In this document: positions 35,557-43,824 of the stretch, piece by piece | Position numbering within the stretch: the first letter of the stretch is position 1 | Layout: each line of letters opens with the position of its first letter | NCBI GenBank assembly: GCA_944322275.1 | Contig: CALUOV010000004.1 | Location: 1 to 58,488, forward strand | Direction of reading: 5' to 3' | DNA from: an uncultured Bacteroides sp. | GTDB taxonomy: Bacteria > Bacteroidota > Bacteroidia > Bacteroidales > Bacteroidaceae | DNA: 58,488 bases | Translations under genes and position numbers: made by a program | Notes under the pieces: model-generated | The model's database searches: none | Seen by the model: the letters and a program-made list of their open reading frames with translations, nothing else | Told to the model about the DNA's origin: nothing

Positions 35557-36612
35557 TCAGTTTATAGGTACTTCTATGTCTATTTCTCCATCGTAGTCTG
35601 GATCGATACCTATCCCCCCTTCGCCGGGCTCATCACCGCCACCGGGTTCATCACCTCCGCCTTGTTCGTCATTGGTGAGGAAACTGTCCCGCAAGATAGT
35701 ATTTTTCCCACGTTCCAGCGTCACGTTGATGACGGAATTGGCAATGGTCACGCTATTCTCGTCAACGATTTCTACCTCCATGGGGACGGACACAGTGTCG
35801 TTTGCCTCAACAAACAAGTAGTCGAAGCCCATGCGAAGCTCTTCGGTGCCTTCTTCGGGCAGGCTGATGCGGGTGTTATACTGCATATACATTAGTGAGT
35901 GCTTAGGCACATCATCCAGCACATTGTAGCCCATGGGGGTGTAGTCGCTGTACTTCAGGCGAGCAGTGAAGCTAGTGCCAGTCACTTCGCCATCGGCCAC
36001 GCGCTGCAGGAAAGCGGACACATCGGTAGCTATCAGTTCGTAGCGTGCCACGGGGCGAGTCAGTTCGATGTCGACCTCCGTCACGGCTCCCCAGGCATCG
36101 GCATACGAGGTGAGGTCAAGCGTGGTGCGTCCGGCAAACACGTCTTTATATTCGGTGTTGCCCGTATGCGTAGCGCGGTTTGGGATGACGGGCACAAGGC
36201 TCGATGTGTTGTAGTAGAGGTCTTCATCGGATGTCTCGGCACTTACATAGTCGCTCCACACGGCCAATTCGTAGTTGCGGGCATGCAACTTCATGCTGAC
36301 GGGCAGGGTGAGTTGGGTACGGTCGGTCACACTCTCCACGAAGGTTTGGCGTGCCACGGGCTGCCGGTTCAGGTAAGCTTCTACGATGAAACGGCGCAGG
36401 TATTGGTCGGTAGCCGTTATTTTCAAGTCGCCTGTTTCTTCTCCCCGATCGGGCAGGGTGAGGTTGAGCGTAAGGTTGGCGTTTACGGTCACTTCAGTGG
36501 GGTCAACGCCCAGTTCACCATCAGTTGTCAGTTCGGGTTCTTCATGCAGGGTGCAGGAAGCCAGCAAAAGAATGGTGAAGATTTGACTAAATGCGAATCG
36601 GAATTTATTCAT
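35557..36612 (-). CDS. fimbrial subunit or anchor (DUF6562/FimB-Mfa2-like)
   Basis: A 351-residue lipoprotein: lipobox LLLASC then TLHEEPELT. The early stretch DPTEVTVNANLTLNLTLP and the beta-rich RRFIVEAYLNRQPVARQTF fit the DUF6562/FimB-Mfa2 group of fimbrial proteins. The last 30 residues are low-complexity and very acidic (GGGDEPGGGDEPGEGG then several Asp). It is 12 bp from the DUF3575 gene upstream and 49 bp from the fimbrillin gene downstream, so the three form a unit. The choice between anchor and minor subunit is an inference. Confidence 0.7.
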   Translation of the reverse strand: MNKFRFAFSQIFTILLLASCTLHEEPELTTDGELGVDPTEVTVNANLTLNLTLPDRGEETGDLKITATDQYLRRFIVEAYLNRQPVARQTFVESVTDRTQLTLPVSMKLHARNYELAVWSDYVSAETSDEDLYYNTSSLVPVIPNRATHTGNTEYKDVFAGRTTLDLTSYADAWGAVTEVDIELTRPVARYELIATDVSAFLQRVADGEVTGTSFTARLKYSDYTPMGYNVLDDVPKHSLMYMQYNTRISLPEEGTEELRMGFDYLFVEANDTVSVPMEVEIVDENSVTIANSVINVTLERGKNTILRDSFLTNDEQGGGDEPGGGDEPGEGGIGIDPDYDGEIDIEVPIN

Positions 36613-36624
36613 GGCTCTTTCCTC

Positions 36625-37353
36625 CTAAAATTTATACACTAACGTCACCCCTGCTTTGGTCGGTCCCCAATAATTGCGAATGCGGGTGTCGATTTGTGCG
36701 CCGTTCTCTACATTATAATAGGTATTATATTTCATGTTGGCGTAGCCCAAGCCGATGGTGAACTCGGCACCCCAGTGTTCGCCTATAGGCAGTTTGTAGC
36801 CGTAGCTCAGTCCGGCTCCCACCAAAGGGCGTCCGGTGTCCTGATAACGGGTATCGTCCCACTTCAAGTTGAACCAGGCGGCATGGGCGTGCAGTCCGAA
36901 GAAGTGTCCGCGTCCCGTTTCGCTGCCCATCCACCAACGCAGTTCAGGTTGCAGGGCAACGGTGCGCAAAGCATGTTCACGTTGTGCGTCCCACAGGCTC
37001 CACATCACGGGTATGTCCAGCGTCATGCGCGGATGTACCTGCACTTCGTAGTCGAGGTTGAGCACGGCAACGGCATCGTAGGCGATGTTGGTTTTCAGTG
37101 CCATGTAGCGGTCGGTTACGGTTGGCTTCACTTTAGGAGCTTTCGATTTTTTCTCTCGTTTCTCAGAGGTAGGTGTTTCACTTACGGCAGGCTTATCGTT
37201 TTTCTTTTCGGCGTTTTTCTTGCCCGAAGCGAAAACAGCGGTCTCTTCCGGTGCGGCTGAGGTCTGGATGCGCGGTTTGGTTACCGACTGTGCCGCGGCC
37301 AGTGCGGGTAATGTCACAAGGGCACCTATCAGCACGATTCTGTTCAGTCTCAT
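36625..37353 (-). CDS. DUF3575 outer-membrane protein of fimbrial loci
   Basis: A 242-residue exported protein. Signal peptide ALVTLPALAAAQ, then a basic, lysine-rich linker (residues 45-75, KREKKSKAPKVKP) and a compact beta-barrel: MALKTNIAYDAVAVLNLDYE, RTVALQPELRWWMGS, and a C-terminal GVTLVYKF ending in Phe. This is the DUF3575 layout, which accompanies fimbrillin operons in Bacteroidales. Probable role is pilus assembly in the outer membrane. It starts 34 bp after the stop of lyase 2, in the same transcription direction. Confidence 0.85.
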   Translation of the reverse strand: MRLNRIVLIGALVTLPALAAAQSVTKPRIQTSAAPEETAVFASGKKNAEKKNDKPAVSETPTSEKREKKSKAPKVKPTVTDRYMALKTNIAYDAVAVLNLDYEVQVHPRMTLDIPVMWSLWDAQREHALRTVALQPELRWWMGSETGRGHFFGLHAHAAWFNLKWDDTRYQDTGRPLVGAGLSYGYKLPIGEHWGAEFTIGLGYANMKYNTYYNVENGAQIDTRIRNYWGPTKAGVTLVYKF

Positions 37354-37387
37354 ATCTTTGTTTATTAACTTATTAATACTTCAAACT

Positions 37388-39991
37388 CTAAATCTCCAGT
37401 TCTGGCAGTACATCGCGCATGGTGGTGACATAGCCGTTCTCGTTGATAATGGTCTCCTGCCCCTTGTAGGTGATGTTGACATCATCCTTGGTGCTGCGGA
37501 TGAAGAACGAGGGGCCTCCTTCGGCCTTCAAGTTGACGCTGATAAGCCATCCGCCTGCCTTGATGCGTCCGTCCGACAGAATTTCGGGGTCTTTGGACGG
37601 ATACTTCACAGCATGGGTGTTGATGATGGTGGCAAAGCGGTACACCGTGGCTTTCTCAGACTTGGCGGTGAAGTGCCAGTGGTTGGGGTACTTCTTGAAG
37701 TTACCTTTGTCATCGGCACGCAGCCAGTTGATGGGCGGCACGAAGAATTGGCTCGTGGTGTCGCACTGCAACGTTCCGGTGCTGAAGATGTAAGCGTCCG
37801 ATGCTCCTCCGCGTCCGGACAGTCCCTGCACGTGTACGAAACGGCTGTTCTTAGTATCTACGGTCATGGGCTGTGCAGTGGTATGCAGCATGAAAGTATA
37901 GTCGGCAGGCTCGGAAGCCTCCAGTTCATCGTAGATAAAGATGTATCCCGTCTTGCCGAGATTGACGATGTGGCGGCGGAATTTGGTCAGGGGGACATCA
38001 TCCCAACCGTTCTCCGGTGTGTAGGCCACGTCAGATTGCTCCCCACGCTTCAGCCACAAGGGGGAGATGACCTTGCCGTAAGCGTGGGAAGCGTCACCCA
38101 AAACATAACCTATTTTTTCACTGACGTAGTAGCGGGGTATCCAGCCATAGCCTTCGGTACCGATGCGCTGCCCCATGCCGTTTACCAAGATGGTATTGTG
38201 GGCGCGGGTGGCGCGGTGGCAGAGCATGCTGTGTATATCGGTAAACTCGATGTGGTGGCCGCTGCTGTAGAAAATGGGTTTGCCTCCATAGAAGGTATTG
38301 AATGCGTTCTGATTGGCCAAGGCATGTGACGTCGAGCCGTAGGGACTGCTGCGGAAGCTCCACATGGCGTTGCCGCCCACACGGTCCCAATTGGTTTGGA
38401 AGGAAGCCAGTCCGGTTTCGGGAAATACCCATCCGGCGGGCAAGTCGGTCAGTCCCGGGCCTTCGGGCAGCTGCTTGTCACATTGCAGGCGGAACCATGC
38501 CAGGTCACCCGGCTTGTTCAGCAAGGCTTTCTTCATGTATTCAGGTTCCACTTTGAGGGTGCGGCGCACGAAGTCGGCGGCATACGTATTGCCTAAGAGT
38601 TTAGCCAGTGCGTCTAAGTAGCCGATACGGATGCTGTTGGGGCGACCCACATTCTGGTGCGAACTGCCGTTACCGCCCGACTTGGAGAATGGAGGTTGTT
38701 GGAAGATGGTGTACATCACGTTGTTCTCATACCAAGGGTCGGAAAAGAAGTCGAAGCCCGAAAGGCGGCTATAGAAATAAGGGACCTCTATCAAGGTACG
38801 GGTATTGACCGTGAAGTAAGAGTCGCCGTTGTGCCAACCACCATCCTTGTTCAGACCGGGGAAGCGCGCTAACCACACGTTGTAGCAGTAGTCTGTCCAC
38901 GTATTGGCCTCGGACAGTTCACCATACGTGCTGAAAGCCGCCATCGTAAGGATGCGCAGAGTCATCTGCCAGATGTGATTTTCGGCAATGTGGTTCTCCA
39001 GATAATTGTTGAAGTGGTCGTACATAGCCGTTCCTTTCTCTTTGATGGCTTCCAACAGTTGCTTTTTCTGTGCATCGGTCAGCAAGTCGTAGAAAGAGTC
39101 ATAGGCCATGGAGCAGAGTGAAAGCAGGGCGGAAGCGTTGAAATCGCCTTTCACGTTGGCATTCTTGTCCCAATCCATCATGATGAATACACGCTTGATG
39201 GCTTCATCGGCATACTTGCGGTCTTTGGTCAGCAGATAGGAACGTATCAGGGCTTCGGTGTTCCCCTCTTCGGCGTCGATGATGCGGCGGCTCTCGCGGG
39301 TGAGGTACGAGTTGCGCTGCATTTCGTTCGTCAGGTTCTTGAGTTGACTGGTGTTGATGTCCTCTACGGTCTTCATGGGTGTTTGCAGCACCTTTTGAGC
39401 CGCGTCGAGGTACCATTGACGCTCCGCTTTGGATTGCGTTTGGGCGATGAACTCGTCCCAATGCTCTTTTTGCACCCATATGCGGGGGTGAGACTGCGGC
39501 ACTTTCGCTATCAATTCATTATAAGAAGGCGGACAGAATTTGTGCTTGTTGTCGCCCACAGTAACTTGCAGCACTTCGCTCCATTGGGTTTGCCCGTCTT
39601 TCACATAACCGTATTGCCAATACCAAGTGCCGGGTGTAAGCGGAGTTTCCGGGTTGTAGAAAGGCCAGCGGGTGTCGGCTTCCACTAATCCTTTTTTCAG
39701 TTCGGGGTCTTTGGCATACCTTATTTTATAAGCTAATTTACTTTTGTCAATCTTCTTAGCCAAGTGCTCGAATCCGTCCATCGGTGCGCCTTCAGATTGT
39801 GCTTCTGTGGGCAGCGGCCATTGGAAAGAAATGAAACGGTCGTCTACAGTCGCCTTGTCCAGAGGGGAAGGTGTGGCGCGGCTTTCGTGCATCAAGGTCG
39901 TTTCGGTCAACTTGATGTTGGCCTGCTTCTTTTGAGCATAGCTAATGAGAGCAGTGGTCAATGCCAAAGCGAGTAATACTACTTTTTTCAT
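37388..39991 (-). CDS. heparinase II/III-like polysaccharide lyase, exported (lyase 2)
   Basis: An 867-residue protein with a classic signal peptide (ALALTTALISYAQ), so periplasmic or secreted rather than lipidated. Domain order matches lyase 1: Fn3-like (GTWYWQYGYVKDG), DUF4962 alpha/alpha toroid, heparinase II/III beta-sandwich. The same residues can be placed at His339 (ENHIWQM), Tyr392 (WHNGDSYF) and His556 (STSHALANQNAF). GWDDVPLTKFRRHIVNL and FIYDELEASEP are nearly shared with lyase 1. The start MKKVVLL (39991) is chosen over an ATG 18 bp upstream. It is the first gene of the minus-strand PUL operon, facing the DUF5107 gene. Confidence 0.88.
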   Translation of the reverse strand: MKKVVLLALALTTALISYAQKKQANIKLTETTLMHESRATPSPLDKATVDDRFISFQWPLPTEAQSEGAPMDGFEHLAKKIDKSKLAYKIRYAKDPELKKGLVEADTRWPFYNPETPLTPGTWYWQYGYVKDGQTQWSEVLQVTVGDNKHKFCPPSYNELIAKVPQSHPRIWVQKEHWDEFIAQTQSKAERQWYLDAAQKVLQTPMKTVEDINTSQLKNLTNEMQRNSYLTRESRRIIDAEEGNTEALIRSYLLTKDRKYADEAIKRVFIMMDWDKNANVKGDFNASALLSLCSMAYDSFYDLLTDAQKKQLLEAIKEKGTAMYDHFNNYLENHIAENHIWQMTLRILTMAAFSTYGELSEANTWTDYCYNVWLARFPGLNKDGGWHNGDSYFTVNTRTLIEVPYFYSRLSGFDFFSDPWYENNVMYTIFQQPPFSKSGGNGSSHQNVGRPNSIRIGYLDALAKLLGNTYAADFVRRTLKVEPEYMKKALLNKPGDLAWFRLQCDKQLPEGPGLTDLPAGWVFPETGLASFQTNWDRVGGNAMWSFRSSPYGSTSHALANQNAFNTFYGGKPIFYSSGHHIEFTDIHSMLCHRATRAHNTILVNGMGQRIGTEGYGWIPRYYVSEKIGYVLGDASHAYGKVISPLWLKRGEQSDVAYTPENGWDDVPLTKFRRHIVNLGKTGYIFIYDELEASEPADYTFMLHTTAQPMTVDTKNSRFVHVQGLSGRGGASDAYIFSTGTLQCDTTSQFFVPPINWLRADDKGNFKKYPNHWHFTAKSEKATVYRFATIINTHAVKYPSKDPEILSDGRIKAGGWLISVNLKAEGGPSFFIRSTKDDVNITYKGQETIINENGYVTTMRDVLPELEI

Positions 39992-40057
39992 GATATTCAT
40001 TAAATACATTACAGAATTCCATTCGTTTTTCTATCTGCAAATATCCGCCAATTTCAG

Positions 40058-40065
40058 GATTTCTA
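40058..40065 (-). promoter_or_regulatory. -7 box candidate for the lyase 2 operon
   Basis: On the minus strand GATATTTG matches TAnnTTTG in seven of eight positions, about 67 bp before the lyase 2 start. A TTTAG sits about 19 bp upstream in place of the -33 box. Weak evidence. Confidence 0.35.
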
Positions 40066-40264
40066 AATTCTCATCTGTTCTTTTCTTGTCTTATACCTGT
40101 TGAAAGCGCTTTTATTTTTGTCTTTTCCCCTTTTACTTTTGTACAAAATCCAGTCTACAGACTAAAAAACGAGGCTATACCTTTAACTTTTACCTTTAAT
40201 CGGATGAAATTCATGCCTTTCCCACACTTCGTAAGATAGTCCATCAATCGCATAAAAATATCTA

Positions 40265-40295
40265 TTGAATGATTACGGTAAACTCCCTACTTTTG
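40265..40295 (+). promoter_or_regulatory. Bacteroides-type promoter for the plus-strand PUL operon
   Basis: TTG at 40265-40267 and TACTTTTG at 40288-40295 are 20 bp apart, matching the -33/-7 consensus (TAnnTTTG exact). The start codon of the DUF5107 gene is 46 bp downstream of the -7 box. Confidence 0.65.
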
Positions 40296-40340
40296 CAAAA
40301 AACAAAGGAGCAACACTCCTATTATTATATAATAACGAAT

Positions 40341-43300
40341 ATGGCAAAAGCATGGAAAGAGAAAGTGACCATCCCGACTTACGAGGTGGGCACACCAGAA
40401 AAAGCACCGATGTTTCTGGAGAAACGTGTGTATCAAGGCAGTAGCGGTGTAGTTTATCCCTATCCTGTCATCGAATCCATCTCGGACGAGAAACGGGATG
40501 TGGAGTACGATGCCATTTATCTGGAAAATGAATATCTGAAAGTGATGATTCTGCCCCAGTTGGGCGGACGCGTGCAGATGGCTTACGACAAGATAGCACA
40601 GCGGCATTTCATCTATTATAACCACGTCATCAAACCCGCACTCGTGGGACTGGCCGGGCCGTGGATCTCGGGAGGCATCGAGTTCAACTGGCCGCAACAC
40701 CACCGCCCAAGCACTTACATGCCCATCGACTCACATATAGAGGAACACGAAGACGGGTCGGTGACTGTATGGGTCAGCGAAATGGAGCGCATGTTTCACC
40801 AAAAAGGCATGGCGGGCTTCACCTTGCGCCCTGGTTGCGCCTATCTGGAGATACACGGCGTGGTGTACAACCGCACTGAGGTGCCCCAGACGTTCCTGTG
40901 GTGGGCCAATCCGGCCGTAGCGGTCAACGACTATTATCAAAGTGTCTTCCCGCCCGATATCAACGCTGTTTTCGATCATGGCAAACGGGCCGTAAGCAGC
41001 TTCCCCATCGCCACGGGCACTTATTATAAAATGGATTACTCCGCTGGTGTGGACATATCCAACTATAAGAATATCAAAGTGCCGACCTCATACATGGCCG
41101 TCAACTCTAAGTATGACTTCGAGGGAGGCTATGAGAACGATACGCATTGCGGCATGTTGCACGTAGCCAACCACCACGTATCGCCCGGCAAGAAGCAATG
41201 GACTTGGGGCAATGGCGACTTTGGCCGAGCATGGGACCGTAACCTGACGGATGAGGACGGGCCGTACATCGAGCTGATGGCAGGTGTATATACCGAGAAT
41301 CAACCCGACTTTACCTGGCTGATGCCGTACGAAGAAAAGAGCTTCGTGCAATACTTCATGCCCTACCGGGAACTGGGCATCGTCAAGAACGCTTCGAAAG
41401 ACCTCTTACTGAACATCGACCCTGAGGGAGAAGACAGCGTACGCTTCCGTATCTTCGCCACCAGCCGCAAGCAAGTGCGCATCACCCTGTGCGGGACAGA
41501 CGGGCAGACGTATTACGACCATACGGCCACCCTCAGCCCAGAGCAAGTGCTGGACAATGTTTCGCGCATCGGCGATGAATCCTTCGCGAACCTGACGCTT
41601 ATCCTTCGCGACGCCGAGACGGGACGAGAGCTACTGACCTGGCAACCCGAACCTGACGTGGTAAAACCTCTTCCCGATGCAGCCGAAGCCGCCCTCCTGC
41701 CCGAGGAGATAAAGACCAACGAGCAACTATACCTCACCGGACTGCACCTGGAGCAATACCGCCACGCTACGTACAATCCTACAGACTATTACGAGGAAGC
41801 ACTGCGCCGAGACCCGCTCGATGTACGCAACAACAACGCCTTGGGCCTGTGGTATCTGCGCCGCGGACAATTCCGCAAGGCGGAAGGTTACCTGCGCACC
41901 GCCGTACGAGTGCTGATGAAGCGCAATCCCAATCCCTACGATGGAGAGCCACTCTACAACCTCGCCCTGTCGCTCAAGTACCAAGGACGCATCCAGGAAG
42001 CCTACGGCTGGTTCTACAAATCCACATGGAACGCAGCCTGGCAGGATGCCGGATACTTCGCCTGCGCACAAATATCCCTGATGCAAGGCCGTACGGAAGA
42101 CGCCATGGACGAGATAGAACGCAGCCTCATACGCAACACACACAACCACAAAGCCAGAGCCCTGAAAGCCAACATCCTCATACGACAAGGACGGACAGAC
42201 GAAGCACGACGCTGGATAGCCGAGTCGCTGGCGATTGATCCCTTCAACTTCGGATGCCTGTACGAACGCTGCCTGCTCGAACAGGACACCGCCGAACTCG
42301 AAGAACGCATGCGCGACAATGCCCACAACTACGACGAGATAGCCCTCGACTATTGCGCAGCCGGATGTTGGCGCGAAGCATTGGGGCTGTGGAGCATAGC
42401 CGTGGCGCACGACATCACCACCCCAATGACCTACTACTACATAGGCTGGTGCATGACACTGGAAGCGAAAGAAAACCCCGACCTGCCCTTCCGCCGCGCC
42501 AAAGACATGAGCCCCGACTACTGCTTCCCCAACAGGCCGGAAGCCATCCTCGCCCTGCAATACGCCACCGAACACTATGCCGACGACGCACGCACACCCT
42601 ACTACCTCGGATGCCTCTATTACGACAAGCGACAGTACGACGACGCAATCAACTACTGGGAAGAGTCCGCCCGCCGCGACGACAGCTACCCGCTCGTATG
42701 GCGCAACCTCGCGCTCGCATACCTCAACAAACGCCAGGACGAACGCAAAGCCGTCCAGTACATGAAGCGCGCCTTCGAGCTCGACACTACCGACGCACGA
42801 ATCCTCATGGAGCTCGACCAGCTGTACAAACGCCTGCACTATCCGCACCACATGCGCCTCGCGCAGCTGCAACGCCACGCCGACCTCGTCGCACGCCGCG
42901 ACGACCTCATCCTCGAAGAAGCCACACTGCTGAACCAGACGGGACAGTACGCCGCCGCCAAGCGACTCGTCGACAGCCACCAATTCCACCCCTGGGAAGG
43001 AGGCGAAGGCAAGGTCAGCGGACAATACCAAATGTCGCGCCTGGAGCTCGCCAAGCAAGCCATGGCAGAAGGACGCATGGAAGAAGCCATCCGCCACCTG
43101 ACCGAATGCCTCACCTACCCGCACAACCTCGGAGAGGGAAAACTGTACGGTGCGCAAGAGAACGACTTCCATTACCTCATGGGCTGTGCCTACGAAGCAC
43201 TCGGCAACAAAGAAAAAGCAAACGAATGCTGGCAGAAAGCCACCCAAGGACCGACCGAGCCCGCAGCCGCCCTCTACTACAACGACGCCAAGCCCGACAA

Positions 43301-43634
43301 GATATTCTACCAAGGCATGGCCCTGCTCAAGCTGGGACGCACGGCAGAAGCCAACGGACGCTTCCACAAGCTCGTCAACTACGGCGAGAAGCACCTCTTC
43401 GACCACGTGCGCATGGACTACTTTGCCGTATCCCTGCCCGACCTCCTTATCTGGAACGACAGCCTCGACCAGCGCAACATCGTACACTGCAAGTACATGA
43501 TGGCGCTCGGGCACTGGGGGCTGGGCAACCGCGACAAAGCCCGCCGCTTCCTGGACGAAGCCGAATCCCTCGACAACAACCACCTCGGCATCTACAGCAC
43601 CCGAACCTTGTTCGACAGCAGCATCGGTGCCTGA
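40341..43634 (+). CDS. DUF5107 domain protein with TPR repeats
   Basis: A 1097-residue protein without signal peptide, so probably cytoplasmic. Residues about 1-340 form the DUF5107 beta-sandwich (aldose-mutarotase-like), with ENEYLKVMILPQLGGRVQMAYD and GIEFNWPQHHRPSTY as landmarks. The rest is TPR-like helical repeats (LGLWYLRRGQFRKAEGYL, YNLALSLKYQGRIQEAYGWF, YYLGCLYYDKRQYDDAINYW). Such genes occur in several carbohydrate loci of Bacteroides, but their reaction is not established; a role in handling imported sugars is an inference. ATG 40341 is used, not the in-frame ATG 72 bp upstream, because promoter and leader lie there. Codons become strongly C/G-ending in the 3' half. Confidence 0.85.
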   Translation: MAKAWKEKVTIPTYEVGTPEKAPMFLEKRVYQGSSGVVYPYPVIESISDEKRDVEYDAIYLENEYLKVMILPQLGGRVQMAYDKIAQRHFIYYNHVIKPALVGLAGPWISGGIEFNWPQHHRPSTYMPIDSHIEEHEDGSVTVWVSEMERMFHQKGMAGFTLRPGCAYLEIHGVVYNRTEVPQTFLWWANPAVAVNDYYQSVFPPDINAVFDHGKRAVSSFPIATGTYYKMDYSAGVDISNYKNIKVPTSYMAVNSKYDFEGGYENDTHCGMLHVANHHVSPGKKQWTWGNGDFGRAWDRNLTDEDGPYIELMAGVYTENQPDFTWLMPYEEKSFVQYFMPYRELGIVKNASKDLLLNIDPEGEDSVRFRIFATSRKQVRITLCGTDGQTYYDHTATLSPEQVLDNVSRIGDESFANLTLILRDAETGRELLTWQPEPDVVKPLPDAAEAALLPEEIKTNEQLYLTGLHLEQYRHATYNPTDYYEEALRRDPLDVRNNNALGLWYLRRGQFRKAEGYLRTAVRVLMKRNPNPYDGEPLYNLALSLKYQGRIQEAYGWFYKSTWNAAWQDAGYFACAQISLMQGRTEDAMDEIERSLIRNTHNHKARALKANILIRQGRTDEARRWIAESLAIDPFNFGCLYERCLLEQDTAELEERMRDNAHNYDEIALDYCAAGCWREALGLWSIAVAHDITTPMTYYYIGWCMTLEAKENPDLPFRRAKDMSPDYCFPNRPEAILALQYATEHYADDARTPYYLGCLYYDKRQYDDAINYWEESARRDDSYPLVWRNLALAYLNKRQDERKAVQYMKRAFELDTTDARILMELDQLYKRLHYPHHMRLAQLQRHADLVARRDDLILEEATLLNQTGQYAAAKRLVDSHQFHPWEGGEGKVSGQYQMSRLELAKQAMAEGRMEEAIRHLTECLTYPHNLGEGKLYGAQENDFHYLMGCAYEALGNKEKANECWQKATQGPTEPAAALYYNDAKPDKIFYQGMALLKLGRTAEANGRFHKLVNYGEKHLFDHVRMDYFAVSLPDLLIWNDSLDQRNIVHCKYMMALGHWGLGNRDKARRFLDEAESLDNNHLGIYSTRTLFDSSIGA

Positions 43635-43683
43635 GCAGACACGCCCGTATGCATCCGCAGACACGTGCTGCCGGAACCGAAAA

Positions 43684-43793
43684 CGCATGCGGGAGCAGAC
43701 AAAAACGCATGCGGGAGCCGTTAAAAACGCATGCGGGAGCATTTTTCACCGCATGCGGGAGCATTTTCAACGCCATGCGGGAGCATTTATAAA
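43684..43793. repeat. 22-bp tandem array, five units
   Basis: CGCATGCGGGAGC starts at 43684, 43706, 43728 and 43750, with a slightly altered GCCATGCGGGAGC at 43772, all exactly 22 bp apart. The 9 bp between cores vary and are AT-rich. Less regular related words upstream (near 43646 and 43664) may be older copies, reaching back almost to the DUF5107 stop. The core begins with the palindrome CGCATGCG. The array ends about 30 bp before the GH2 start. Confidence 0.92.
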
Positions 43794-43824
43794 AGAGTAA
43801 AAACAATTTATAAAACACATACAG

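Larger units (their letters stand above)
39992..40340. other. 349-bp divergent promoter region of the PUL
   Basis: This space separates the minus-strand operon (lyase 2 first) from the plus-strand operon (DUF5107 first). It holds a good plus-strand promoter (40265-40295) and a weaker minus-strand one (40058-40065). The middle is pyrimidine-rich (40078-40200) without a clear palindrome. A small AGGAG/CTCCT hairpin lies just before the plus-strand gene. It is the most likely place for HTCS binding to control both arms. Confidence 0.6.

Noticed and set aside
41727..43742. 671-codon minus-strand frame opposite the DUF5107-TPR gene
   Set aside because: Val/Gly/Phe-rich translation without motifs. 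The GC-rich codons of the real gene leave few stops on the other strand.
42254..43792. 512-codon plus-strand frame inside the DUF5107-TPR gene
   Set aside because: Arg/Pro/His-rich shadow in an alternative frame of TPR coding sequence, with no start signal. It runs on through the 22-bp array by chance.
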